This document shows, in pieces, positions 17,751-26,900 of a stretch of DNA of 64,000 bases (within the stretch, counting starts at the first letter, position 1; the number at the start of each line of letters is the position of its first letter). The notes under the pieces were generated by a model. It worked only from the letters and a program-made list of their open reading frames with translations, ran no database searches and was not told the origin of the DNA. A program made the position numbers and the translations under genes. Source of the stretch: JALYTY01 sp964546935 (lineage in GTDB: Bacteria; Vulcanimicrobiota; Vulcanimicrobiia; Vulcanimicrobiales; Vulcanimicrobiaceae); the NCBI GenBank assembly GCA_964546935.1, contig CAZJLJ010000006.1, positions 19,393 through 83,392 of the forward strand, given 5' to 3'.

Positions 17751-18514
17751 CTGCGGCGTTGCTCCTTCCGATCGCCATCATCATCGTGCTGCTCGCTCTG
17801 CTATCAGCTGCGGTGAAGATCACTCGCGAGTACGAACGCGGCGTCGTTTTCCGGCTCGGGCGTTTGCTGCGTGCAAAGGGTCCCGGCGTTATTTTGCTGA
17901 TTCCCATTGTCGATCGTATGGTGCGAATGGATTTGAGGGTCGTCACTCTCGATGTCCCCCGGCAAGAGATGATGACCCGCGACAACGTGCCGGTGAGCGT
18001 CGATGCGGTTGTCTATTTTCGGGTCGTGAATGCCGAAGATGCTGTGGTCAAAGTCGAAAACTTCTCAAAAGCGACGTTTCTCCTCGCGCAAACAACACTT
18101 CGCAGCATCCTCGGCCAGCACGAATTAGATGAGCTGCTGGCTCAACGCGACCGCATCAACGTGCAACTGCAGCAAGTGATAGACGAGCGCTCCGGCCCTT
18201 GGGGAATAAAAGTGTCGCTCGTCGAGGTGCGCGACGTTGCATTACCCGATACGATGAAACGCGCGATGGCGCGCCAGGCCGAAGTCGAGCGGGAAAGGCG
18301 CGCAAAAGTCATTAACGCCGAGGGGGAGTTCCAAGCAGCCGAAAAGCTAGTGATGGCGGCGCAGAAGATCGCTTCGTATCCCGTAGCGTTGCAACTGCGG
18401 TATTTACAGGCGCTTACCGAAGTCGCTACAGAACACAATTCGACGACGATTTTTCCGATTCCAATCGATCTGCTCTCGCCGTTTTTAAAAAAATCAGACG
18501 ACTCTACGACTTAG
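17747..18514 (+). CDS. Slipin/stomatin-like SPFH (band 7) protein
   Basis: 255 aa. One N-terminal membrane helix (LLLPIAIIIVLLALLSAAV) is followed by the SPFH domain with EYERGVVFRLGRL and LPDTMKRAMARQAEVERERRAKVI leading into the coiled coil. The C-terminus has LQYLQAL-type helix and TTIFPIPIDLL, the hydrophobic stretch cut by the partner protease in archaeal homologues. ATGA overlap with nfeD shows coupling. It forms oligomeric membrane microdomains; its client is unknown. The 3' end overlaps the convergent doxX by 21 bp. Confidence 0.95.
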   Translation: MTAALLLPIAIIIVLLALLSAAVKITREYERGVVFRLGRLLRAKGPGVILLIPIVDRMVRMDLRVVTLDVPRQEMMTRDNVPVSVDAVVYFRVVNAEDAVVKVENFSKATFLLAQTTLRSILGQHELDELLAQRDRINVQLQQVIDERSGPWGIKVSLVEVRDVALPDTMKRAMARQAEVERERRAKVINAEGEFQAAEKLVMAAQKIASYPVALQLRYLQALTEVATEHNSTTIFPIPIDLLSPFLKKSDDSTT

Positions 18515-18937
18515 GCGGGCCCTCGCAAGAGCAGCGTCAATCGAATATTGACCGGGTCCCGTACAAAGCAGTGCAATCATTGCAACGAGATAGAACAGCG
18601 GTGTCTCGAAGGAGCCCGGACCGCCAATCCAATGCGCGCCGCTTGGAAGATGCACCTTAAGAAGTGCTACTGTCATATCGATCAGAATCGCAACTGCGGC
18701 CACCGGCGTGAGAAATCCCAAGATCAACGCGATACCGCCGAAAAACTCCGCTACCGTCGCAAGCACCTGAAGGAACGGTGGTGCAAACGCGTGCGGTCCA
18801 AGCGCAATGCTCATCCAAGATGCCGGGTGCTGAATTTTCGGCAGTCCGTGGACTACGAACGCCAAACCGATGATAACGCGGAGCAACAAGACGCCGAGCG
18901 ATGCCCTCGGCGGTAGCGATTGAACGAATAGCTTCAT
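18494..18937 (-). CDS. DoxX family membrane protein
   Basis: About 147 aa from ATG 18937 (AGGT 8 bp upstream). GTG 18997 would extend it by 20 residues but would place the start inside the inverted repeat at 18992-19009. Four membrane segments are seen with the pattern LLLRVIIGLAFVVHGLPKIQ and VLATVAEFFGGIALILG. It belongs to the small quinone-linked DoxX group. It is divergent from the YceI gene, and a half-site like that of the HxlR operator at 1814 lies between them. Confidence 0.85.
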   Translation of the reverse strand: MKLFVQSLPPRASLGVLLLRVIIGLAFVVHGLPKIQHPASWMSIALGPHAFAPPFLQVLATVAEFFGGIALILGFLTPVAAVAILIDMTVALLKVHLPSGAHWIGGPGSFETPLFYLVAMIALLCTGPGQYSIDAALARARLSRRVV

Positions 18938-18991
18938 TCGTAGACCTAACGATAAGCTGCTGAGGGATTCATGAAAACCGGGCTGGAGCGA

Positions 18992-19009
18992 AGTCACCTT
19001 TAGGTAACT
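18992..19009. promoter_or_regulatory. Possible HxlR-type operator between doxX and yceI
   Basis: AGTCACCT (18992-18999), two T, then AGGTAACT (19002-19009) form an inverted repeat with one mismatch in eight. The half-site matches AGTAACCT found beside the hxlR gene (1814-1821). A second short dyad, GGTA/TACC (19003-19006 and 19014-19017), follows. Both nearby genes, doxX and yceI, are common HxlR-regulator targets. Confidence 0.4.
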
Positions 19010-19115
19010 ATGCTACCCATTGGTGCCTACTTGTAATGCATAAGTTGGTATGCAATAGTGACCAGAGCACACGGCCACCCACGTTGCCGCACAGCCCACA
19101 GTCACCGAGGAGAGT

Positions 19116-19661
19116 ATGAGCAGCACCCAAGTTCAAGAGACCGTCTACGCCTTCGACCCGAGCCATTCCACCGTCGAGTTCGTCGTTCGCCATCTCATGA
19201 TCAGCAAAGTCCGCGGCCGCTTCGCGAAGTTCACCGGCGAGCTACAGCTCGCGGCGGGCAGCGACATTCCGCAAGCGATCAACGCCACCATCGAAGCGGC
19301 GTCGGTCGACACACGCGAAGAGCAGCGCGACGGACATCTGCGTTCCGCCGACTTCTTCGATGTCGAGAAGTTCCCGCATCTGGCCTTCGTAAGCCGCCGT
19401 ATCGAAGGAGCCGCTGACGACTTTAAAGTTTACGGAGATCTGACGATTCACGGTGTGACGCGCGAGGTCGTTCTCAAAGGAACGTTTGAAGGCCGTGGCG
19501 CGGATCCGTGGGGTGGTCAACGCGTTGCATATGCAGCCCACACGACCATCAACCGGAAAGACTTCGGCCTTACTTGGAACACAGCGCTGGAAACGGGCGG
19601 CGTTATGGTCAGCGATGAAGTACGCATCGAACTGAACGTCGAGGCAGTGCAGCAGAAGTAG
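19116..19661 (+). CDS. YceI family polyisoprenoid-binding protein
   Basis: 181 aa with GAGGAG in front of ATG 19116. The YceI lipocalin-like fold is recognisable: DPSHSTVEFVVRHLMISKVRG at the start, then HLRSADFFDVEKFPHLAFVS, DLTIHGVTREV and TTINRKDFGLTWN. Family members bind long polyisoprenoid chains such as ubiquinone precursors. There is no signal peptide, so this copy is cytoplasmic, unlike E. coli YceI. The divergent doxX and shared operator suggest a quinone-related stress response. Confidence 0.93.
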   Translation: MSSTQVQETVYAFDPSHSTVEFVVRHLMISKVRGRFAKFTGELQLAAGSDIPQAINATIEAASVDTREEQRDGHLRSADFFDVEKFPHLAFVSRRIEGAADDFKVYGDLTIHGVTREVVLKGTFEGRGADPWGGQRVAYAAHTTINRKDFGLTWNTALETGGVMVSDEVRIELNVEAVQQK

Positions 19662-19681
19662 GTAATTCTACAAAGCATCGA

Positions 19682-19716
19682 AGAGCCGGGGCAAACGCTC
19701 CGGCTCTTTCTTTTTG
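19682..19716 (+). terminator. Rho-independent terminator after yceI
   Basis: The stem AGAGCCGGGGC pairs with GCTCCGGCTCT (one mismatch in 11) and is followed directly by TTCTTTTT. It lies 20 bp after the yceI stop. Confidence 0.88.
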
Positions 19717-19839
19717 CGACGATGATTGTGGCAATGGAACACTGCGTTCGCGCGTGTATCGATCCCCAGCGGTGGCGAAACTACGCATTCGCGTTACGGA
19801 GTTGCGAATGGTAGAAGTGTTTCATTCAGGAGTAAATAG

Positions 19840-20004
19840 ATGTCTAGGCTGCAGGATGCTGTACTGCAGGGTTTCATGATCTTCGCCCTCACTACCGTTA
19901 TAGCACAAATTGAATTCGCTACCGCGCCCACTCATGTTCCGTCGACCGCCCACGTTCCCGGAGTATGTGAAGCCTCTATTCGCGGAGAGGCGCAGAAGCC
20001 ATGA
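19840..20004 (+). CDS. Small hydrophobic peptide gene preceding DUF2218 gene (54 aa)
   Basis: An ATG at 19840 with CAGGAG 8 bp upstream opens a 54-codon frame ending in TGA at 20002-20004, which overlaps the ATG of the next gene (ATGA). The peptide has a hydrophobic stretch GFMIFALTTVIAQIEFATA (residues 11-29), like a short membrane helix or signal sequence, then a Pro/His/Val-rich tail with one Cys. No family is recognised. The good ribosome site and the exact coupling overlap argue that it is translated; it may serve mainly to couple translation of the DUF2218 gene. Confidence 0.5.
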   Translation: MSRLQDAVLQGFMIFALTTVIAQIEFATAPTHVPSTAHVPGVCEASIRGEAQKP

Positions 20005-20291
20005 TTCGCTCAAAAGCCAAAATTATTACTACGCACGCGCAGCGCTATCTTGACCGGGTATACACACACGTTCGTTACCGAACCGAGGCTACGTTGGAAG
20101 GTTCGCACGCCGTGATATTTATGGATGGTGTAGTAATAATCGGAAATGCGCGTGCCGACGCCCTTACGCTCGAGCTAACTTCTTCAAGAGTGGATACGCT
20201 TGAGCGCGCGCAACATGACATGAAGACGTTTTTGGAGTATTGGGGCGAAAACGATGCATTGTCAGTAGATTGGGAACTTGTGGCGAGCTAG
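20001..20291 (+). CDS. DUF2218 domain protein
   Basis: 96 aa, soluble. The pattern THAQRYLDRVYTHVRYRTEAT, then MDGVVIIGNARADALTLEL, then LEYWGENDALSVDWEL follows DUF2218, a small αβ domain often next to siderophore or iron-reductase genes in other bacteria and of unknown activity. Here no iron genes adjoin it. It starts inside the stop of a 54-aa peptide gene. Its TAG and the stop of the convergent glycosidase share the palindrome CTAG. Confidence 0.75.
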   Translation: MIRSKAKIITTHAQRYLDRVYTHVRYRTEATLEGSHAVIFMDGVVIIGNARADALTLELTSSRVDTLERAQHDMKTFLEYWGENDALSVDWELVAS

Positions 20292-22465
20292 GAGCCGGAT
20301 CGGACGTTCCCACGCAACACCGTAATGGAACGTCCCGGCAAGGTGTATCGCGTCGTTGAGGTCGCCTTCATCGCCTTGCGCGCCGGCGGACCGTTCGGAG
20401 ACGGCCGTGAGAGTTTCCCGCGTACGTGCCACTGATACTGTTCCGGCCCAAACGTTATCACATCGACATTGCCGAAGAAACGGCCGGCGTGTGGGCCTTC
20501 GTTGAAACGTACGTCGACAGTTTGCGCCCGCGTGTCTTTGTTGATAAGCATCACCGACCACGTTCCGTTCGGACGCCTTAACGGATAGACGGTCACCGAC
20601 GGTTTGTTCATGAGTTTCGCGGTCGCGCTTCCCCGGTAAAGCGTAGCCGTAGAATTTCCCGGCGCCAACCATTGCGAGGAAAGCATCCGGGCCGCCCAAA
20701 ATTGCGCCGCGCGATCTGAAATCGTGCCCGTTGTATCCGCTACGAACATCGTGAGATTACCCCAATCGGCCGGACACATTTTGTTTTGGGAAAGCGGCAC
20801 CGGTTCGTATTGGTAATACACTACGCGTTTTACGCCGTTTTCGAGCGCGCTTGCCATGTAATCGGCTTGCCAGAGTGCGCCCTCGACCAGCATCGGCGTT
20901 TCGCTGAAATTGACGGCGGAAAAATTTGCTTCCGTAACATACATCGGAACGCTGGACGGAAGCCCGTCGCGTCGCCACGCATTAACGACGCGGCCCATGA
21001 TTTCCGGCTCTTGAAGCAGATCGTTCGTAAGTTTCGTGCCGTGCTCGCAACCGTCGAACGGATAGTGTTCGAACGACATGAATGATAGGTACTGCATTGC
21101 GTTATGGCCGCGCAGATACTTAAGAAACCGGTTGAACCACGAGATGTTTCCCGACGAATCGGCCCATGTTTGCAAATCGTCGTTCACACCGGAGAAGATG
21201 GGACCGCCGAGCGGAACCGCCGGGTCGAGAGCACGAATGGCCTTCGCCCACTGAACGTACAGTGCGGCGTAATCTTCCGGCTCGGCATATTGTCCGTCCG
21301 GCTCTTCACCGAGCTCGATTCCACCGAGCGCATACCCGCGTGAGCGCAGGTAACGAACTTCGGCAACGGCATTTTGCGGCGTGCTGTAGAGCATCGGCAC
21401 CGGGTAGAGCGCCGGAAGATTGCGCGTTAGTCCGCTGCGTGCAATGAGGTCGAGTCCCGGCTGTTCTTGGTTCCTGACGCGGCGCGATGCATCGTGCCAG
21501 GGATCGACCGACGATACGTACGTAGCGCTCTGCCGTCGCCCGCACCGTCCGATACCCGCTTTTTCTCCACCGCAACGATTGTGAATCAAGAGATCGTGTA
21601 AGATATGGGTGTCGTCGAAACGGCCTAAGCTGATCTCGGCAATGGCGTATCCAACGCAGTTGCGAATATCGCTCGAACCATGCGAATCGCACGTGTTCGA
21701 GGAGCTTTCTAAAAGTACGCGTACAAAGCGCACCGGCATATTTGCCGTAGACCTGATTCCATGGATGGCCGATGCCTGCTCGAGGTTCGCCGCGTTGATA
21801 GTGCCGTTTCGGAACATGCGCCACGTGCCGTGTCCGGGGTCGTTTATTGCATCGCCGCCCGTCCAGAATTGGATATGATAGCGACGTGCATACGGGTTAA
21901 CGAAATGCAGTTGAATGCCGTCGACTACCTTTGGTGACCCAAGGTCGATGATGACCCATTGCGGATGATCGGCATCCGCATCGCCGGTGAAACGATGCGT
22001 TAGATACGGATTGCTCTTCCAGTAGGTGTTTAAATCGCCGTCGGTCAAACGCGAATGCCCTTCGTTATTGCCTTGATCCGACGTAAAGCCGCTATGCGAG
22101 AGCCAGTATCCGTAAGAATCCGTGATCGGTTGCCGCGTAGGAGACCAGTCGCTGGTCCAATAGCCGCCGTTGGGCGTACTGAAGTGCCCTTTCGGATTCC
22201 AATGCCAATCTTGCACGGAAAGTTCGGTGAAGAGACGATAGCTCAACCAGCCGTATCCGGCGGCCAGCATTTGCTGAACGTTGCCTTTCGAGTACAGCGC
22301 AGGGATGGAGCCCGCCGGTTCTTTATCGACCGTCGACCCGAGTGCTGTCTGCGCGTGAATCGTTTGCATGGGATGGGTTGCATCGATGAAAACGGTATCG
22401 GCAGCGCGGACCGAAGCGGTTGCGCTCAAAGCGAACGCAACCGCAAACAACAGCGACGGCTTCAT
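20288..22465 (-). CDS. Secreted clan-A glycoside hydrolase with F5/8-type C (discoidin) domain
   Basis: 725 aa with a signal peptide ending near VRAAD. Residues 110-285 look like a discoidin/CBM32-type carbohydrate-binding domain (LTDGDLNTYWKS, WVIIDLGSPKVVDGIQLHFV, FVRVLLESSS). From about 340 a TIM-barrel of the GH39/GH79-like clan-A type follows. The acid/base is probably E387 or E388 in GGIELGEEPDG and the nucleophile E512 in YVTEANFS. A β-sandwich C-terminal domain (residues 600-720) ends it. It should cut glycosidic bonds of an extracellular polysaccharide. Third gene of an operon behind a TonB receptor and a lipoprotein, with one-base overlap (TGATG). Confidence 0.75.
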   Translation of the reverse strand: MKPSLLFAVAFALSATASVRAADTVFIDATHPMQTIHAQTALGSTVDKEPAGSIPALYSKGNVQQMLAAGYGWLSYRLFTELSVQDWHWNPKGHFSTPNGGYWTSDWSPTRQPITDSYGYWLSHSGFTSDQGNNEGHSRLTDGDLNTYWKSNPYLTHRFTGDADADHPQWVIIDLGSPKVVDGIQLHFVNPYARRYHIQFWTGGDAINDPGHGTWRMFRNGTINAANLEQASAIHGIRSTANMPVRFVRVLLESSSNTCDSHGSSDIRNCVGYAIAEISLGRFDDTHILHDLLIHNRCGGEKAGIGRCGRRQSATYVSSVDPWHDASRRVRNQEQPGLDLIARSGLTRNLPALYPVPMLYSTPQNAVAEVRYLRSRGYALGGIELGEEPDGQYAEPEDYAALYVQWAKAIRALDPAVPLGGPIFSGVNDDLQTWADSSGNISWFNRFLKYLRGHNAMQYLSFMSFEHYPFDGCEHGTKLTNDLLQEPEIMGRVVNAWRRDGLPSSVPMYVTEANFSAVNFSETPMLVEGALWQADYMASALENGVKRVVYYQYEPVPLSQNKMCPADWGNLTMFVADTTGTISDRAAQFWAARMLSSQWLAPGNSTATLYRGSATAKLMNKPSVTVYPLRRPNGTWSVMLINKDTRAQTVDVRFNEGPHAGRFFGNVDVITFGPEQYQWHVRGKLSRPSPNGPPARKAMKATSTTRYTLPGRSITVLRGNVRSGS

Positions 22466-23940
22466 CAGTGAATTCTGTGGCCGAACCGCTGCGAGAACCG
22501 GCGACGGAGGAATGCCGGTTTCGGTGGTCCGCCCGCATCTTGTTCCATCGGCGTCGAGATCGTAATGTCGGCTTGACCGGATGCATTTGCGATCTGGGGC
22601 TTTTGCGGTGTGGTTTGTTGCGTCAACCCAAGCGCCGCTTGATAGATGGGATAATCGAACCCAATCATTTGTACGATGAAATCGTCAGCCGGAACATTTG
22701 CACCGGTTGTGTTATTCGACGCGGCGGTGTTTTGCGCCGCCGTGCAAAGCGATGGGCCCGGCATGACGTTGCTTCTACCGCCGGATGTTGCGAGATTCGG
22801 GCCGATGTTCGCCGGTAGCGTGTACGTGCCGCTTGCAGTGATGTGGAACGTATAGTACACGGGTGCAAAAATCGTACCGCGCGCAAGCTGGCAGTTCGGC
22901 GGGTTGGTAGCGCGCGCATTGCCCTCGTTTGGACCACCCATCGGACCGTAATCGACGATCTGCACGTACGCTTCACTAACCCCGCCCGGCAACGTTGCGG
23001 TGAACGTCGCGCCGCCGTCTCCGTTGGCATCCGGCGTTACAACGGGCGCGGTTACTGCCGGCAACAATGCTAGCGATGAGAGAGTGGCATTCGCGGTAAC
23101 ATTTTGCGTCGAGACCGAACCGCCGTTCCCGACGGATGAAATGGCGACGTTCAAGGTGTATTTGCCGGCGGACGCATTCACGTTGCTAAAAACGGTGATG
23201 CCTTCCGCGACCCCCAAGAAATATGGATCTCCGAAACCATCGCTACCATTGATCGCGCCGACGCCGTCTCGTTCACCAAGACCCGTTCCGTCGGGATCGA
23301 ACGCGGGCGGTCCACCCCAGGGAACGAATTGCGTATGACCCGACGTATCGTAAATCGGTTGTGCATAGGGGGCGTAGCTGGATGCTTGACCCGTTGATGC
23401 AACGGCGTTGTACGGAGCTAGGCCCATCGCGAACACGCCGCCGCTTTGACCGAAGCTTGAAGTGTTTGGTGCGATGCCTCCTTGGCAAGCGACGAACGGC
23501 GATGGTGCACCATTTCCGTCGCATTGCGGCGTACCGGGAAGTACGGTTTGCGGAGTGCCGGTTATTGAGTTCGCTCCCGATTGCACCTCTTGGTAACTCG
23601 GTCCATTAAGCAGAATCGTACTGTACGGATCCGGCCCGGGAGCGCTTGTTGAAACATCGGGCGCCGTAATTCCAAACGGGCCCGTAATCGCCGGTGTATT
23701 AACGCCGGTTGCGCTTTGTCCGGTAGTCTGACGAAATGTCGAAACGACGTTCAATCCCGGGATCGCCGACGTGTCGCCGTAGATGTTCGCCGTTCCAACT
23801 ACAAATTGCAACGCAGAATAACTTGGACTTCCGGGATTGACCGACGTGATCGGTGGTCCACTTGTTCCGCCTGCTGAACACGCTGCTAAAAGGGCTGCGG
23901 TGCTTGCCGCCAGAGCCGCACGCACGATTCGTTCGGTCAT
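22465..23940 (-). CDS. Surface lipoprotein of unknown fold, partner of TonB receptor
   Basis: 491 aa with a lipoprotein signal peptide and lipobox LLAACS (Cys at residue 21). The mature protein is rich in Gly, Ser, Thr, Asn and Pro with few charged residues, typical of an extracellular β-protein. A middle section (residues 240-300) reads as an Ig-like or invasin-like β domain (GKYTLNVAISSVGNGGSVS). It shows none of the TPR helices of SusD. It sits between receptor and glycosidase with ATGA and TGATG overlaps, so it probably takes the place of SusD as a glycan-binding surface lipoprotein. That role is inferred from position only. Confidence 0.72.
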   Translation of the reverse strand: MTERIVRAALAASTAALLAACSAGGTSGPPITSVNPGSPSYSALQFVVGTANIYGDTSAIPGLNVVSTFRQTTGQSATGVNTPAITGPFGITAPDVSTSAPGPDPYSTILLNGPSYQEVQSGANSITGTPQTVLPGTPQCDGNGAPSPFVACQGGIAPNTSSFGQSGGVFAMGLAPYNAVASTGQASSYAPYAQPIYDTSGHTQFVPWGGPPAFDPDGTGLGERDGVGAINGSDGFGDPYFLGVAEGITVFSNVNASAGKYTLNVAISSVGNGGSVSTQNVTANATLSSLALLPAVTAPVVTPDANGDGGATFTATLPGGVSEAYVQIVDYGPMGGPNEGNARATNPPNCQLARGTIFAPVYYTFHITASGTYTLPANIGPNLATSGGRSNVMPGPSLCTAAQNTAASNNTTGANVPADDFIVQMIGFDYPIYQAALGLTQQTTPQKPQIANASGQADITISTPMEQDAGGPPKPAFLRRRFSQRFGHRIH

Positions 23941-26900
23941 AAGCTCCCTCTGCCAAGTTTGATTTGAATGTAGCCACGAATTTCACGTCCCGGGACGTAC
24001 AAGCGTTGGAATGGATTCCAAAACTCGTCGTAAACGCTGGCATTGCGTGCTCCGACCAAGTACAACGGATTTGGAACGACGATCGTATTTCCGTTGGCGT
24101 CCGTGGACGTTGTCAATGGATTTGCCCCCGCGAACTTACCGGTTTGCGCACCGCCCACGCCGGTGGCGACGGGTTGCCACGCCTGATTCACCGACGGCTG
24201 CGCACGGTAGTTATCGAACAGATTGGTGATATAGACGCCGTAGGTAATGCCGCGGTGTTCGTACTCGAGATCGAGATCGGAATAGAGACGCGCCTGTGTC
24301 AATTTTTGGCCCGCGAGAGCCGGCTCGCTATCGCCGCGGCACGCGAAGTACTTCGGCTTGAAGTAACTTCCGGCGAATGCCGGATCGTTATAACACGTCG
24401 AATTGTACGGCTGATTCGCCTGGCCCGGCCCCGCAAACGGTGTGTTTTGACCAAGATTACCGGTCGGGAGCGCGTAGAGCGTTCCGTTCACGAAGCCGTA
24501 GGACGTCAAACCCACGCCGAATGGTTCACCGCCGTCGAAATTCAAAATCGGATTTATTCTAAATCCGCCTTTTGTTTTGTATTCAATCCCCGCGACGGCC
24601 GAGAACGGCGGCAGATAACTTGCGTGAAACAACGTGCCGGTTTGATACAAATACTGCGCAACTGCCGGCAAGTTCGAGGAGCCGGAGACCGGCGGCGTAT
24701 TCGTCAACGCGTTGACGTAGTTCATCGTCAAGAATCCGCTGAAGCCGAACGGACGATCGGGCGTTGTAAGGAAGAACTCGAGACCAAAGGTCTTAGTAGT
24801 GCCCGTTTCGCGTTCTTCAAATGCCCCGGCTGTTTGCTGTCCGGTAACGGGGTCCGGTAAGCCCGCGTTGAGTAACGTAACTTGATATGTGTTGTATCCG
24901 CGGCGATCGTATGCAGTTAGTTTGGTGCCCCAACCGTTCTTGAATTGATGGCTGTACGCTAAGTCCCAGTTGTTGTATGTCGCTACGTTTTGGCCGCCGA
25001 GATCAGGCGCTGCGAAAGCTTGATCGAATGCCCAGAACACCGATTGCGCGTAATTCTTGCATTGGAAGTAGTTGCCCGGAACGCCTAACGTACCGAAACC
25101 GGAAAAGTAAACGTTGGGATTCGTAACGTACGTGCCGTTGGGCGACGTGCCAAGCGGGTGCCATCCGCTTCCGCACGTGGGACCTTGTCCGGTTGTTGAA
25201 TCGAACGTCGGATGGGCAGCGTCTTTGGCTGGAATCGTCCAAAGAATCGGGTCCACACCGCTTATGTTCGTCGGCGTTCCACCCGTTTGTCCGAAGAAGA
25301 AGCTTGCGGATCGTCCGTAACTTGCGCGCACGCTGTCGCTCGGCGTCAATAGATAACTGGCCGCGAATCGTGGCTCCCAGACTCGCGGTCTCAAATAACT
25401 GTTCGAGAGCTGCGCAAAGGCCGTGCCGATGTCGGCGGTATTCGACAAGTCCGCATTTAGCGCCGGATTCGCAGCCCATTTCAAGTTCTGCCCGTCCAAG
25501 CGAATGCCGTAGTCGAGCGTTAACCGTTGATTCGGCGTCCACTGATCGCGCAGACCGATGCCGTATTGCTGGAAGTCGGATTTGTTGTAATTAAAGCCGG
25601 TGTTTGGAACCGTCGGCAGCTGTCCCGTCCACTTGCCGTTGGCGAGTAGCCAGCTGTAGAGATAACAACCTTGCGTCGTCGTGCCGGAGGGATTGTAATT
25701 GTTATCCAACGCCGGGCCAATGCAGGGATTCGCGGCGCTAACGGGCTGTCCGACCGTTTGCGGCAGAAACCAATCTTCAATACGTGGGCCGTCGGGCGCG
25801 TATCCCGGAATGGTAAGCGCCGTTGAAGAGCTGCTGCCTTGATCGTAAGTTCGTCCACCTAAAAAGCCCTGCCACGTATTTCCGTGGTTCTGCTGTACCC
25901 AGTATGGGAATCCGTTTTCGAATTTTCCAACGAGCGTCAGTGTGTGTTTTTCGCTGGCAACGGTTTGAATTTGCGTTTGGAAGCCGACTTTGCGTCCTCC
26001 GGCGTTGTTGTATCCCGGCAAACTCGAGCCCAACGTGAGGTCGGAAGAAGAGCCCGTGATGTTGTTAGCTACCAATCCGCCCCAGTTGTAGAAAAACGTG
26101 TTGAACGAGGTTGCGCTGCCGAGCGGCCGCGTGTAGCCTACCTTCAAGAAATTCGTAGGCCCGTATACGTATTCTTCGGGTTGAGTCGGCAGCGTTTGTG
26201 TCTTCGGGGTTCCCGGCTGATACGGAATAACGGATTGATACCATTTGAGTCCCGTCGGATCGCCGGACGTTGAAGGCCACATCGGAAAGCCGCTAAAGTC
26301 AAACTGGAATTGTTGGTACGAAAATGGATCGTATGGATAGTAATTGACGTTTGCGAGACCACCGTAGTTTGCCCATCCGCGGTGATCCAGCCAGTCGGTT
26401 AAGACCTGAATCTCCTGGTTGTTATTCTTGCCGAACCGGAAATAGAAATTGTTTAAAATGTCGTCGTCGTAAAGAAACGACGTTCCGAGATATTGCCCGG
26501 CATCGGATGCATCGCGTCCATAAGGCGCAATTTGCGGTGCCGCGCGCGTCGATCGGAACGAGAAGAAGTCGGAGAAGTGTCCATCGGGAGTGCCCCAGCC
26601 GTATTGTCCGGACGCCGCGTGGTAATACCACGGACCACCGACATCAAAGCCGACGAATCCGTCACCGGGCGATGCACCGCGACCCGGCACGATGTTCACG
26701 ACGCCGGCACCGATCCCGCCTTGCGTCGCATCGCCCGCGCCGCTTACAACTTGTAAGCCACCTTTACCGCCGCCGACACCGTTCAAATAGCCTTGACTCG
26801 GATCTTCGTCAAAGAACGACCCGCGGTAGTCGACGCCGTCGAATTGATAACCGATTTCTACGCTCGCGGATCCGCGAATCGTAAATGCGTTGCTGCTGTT

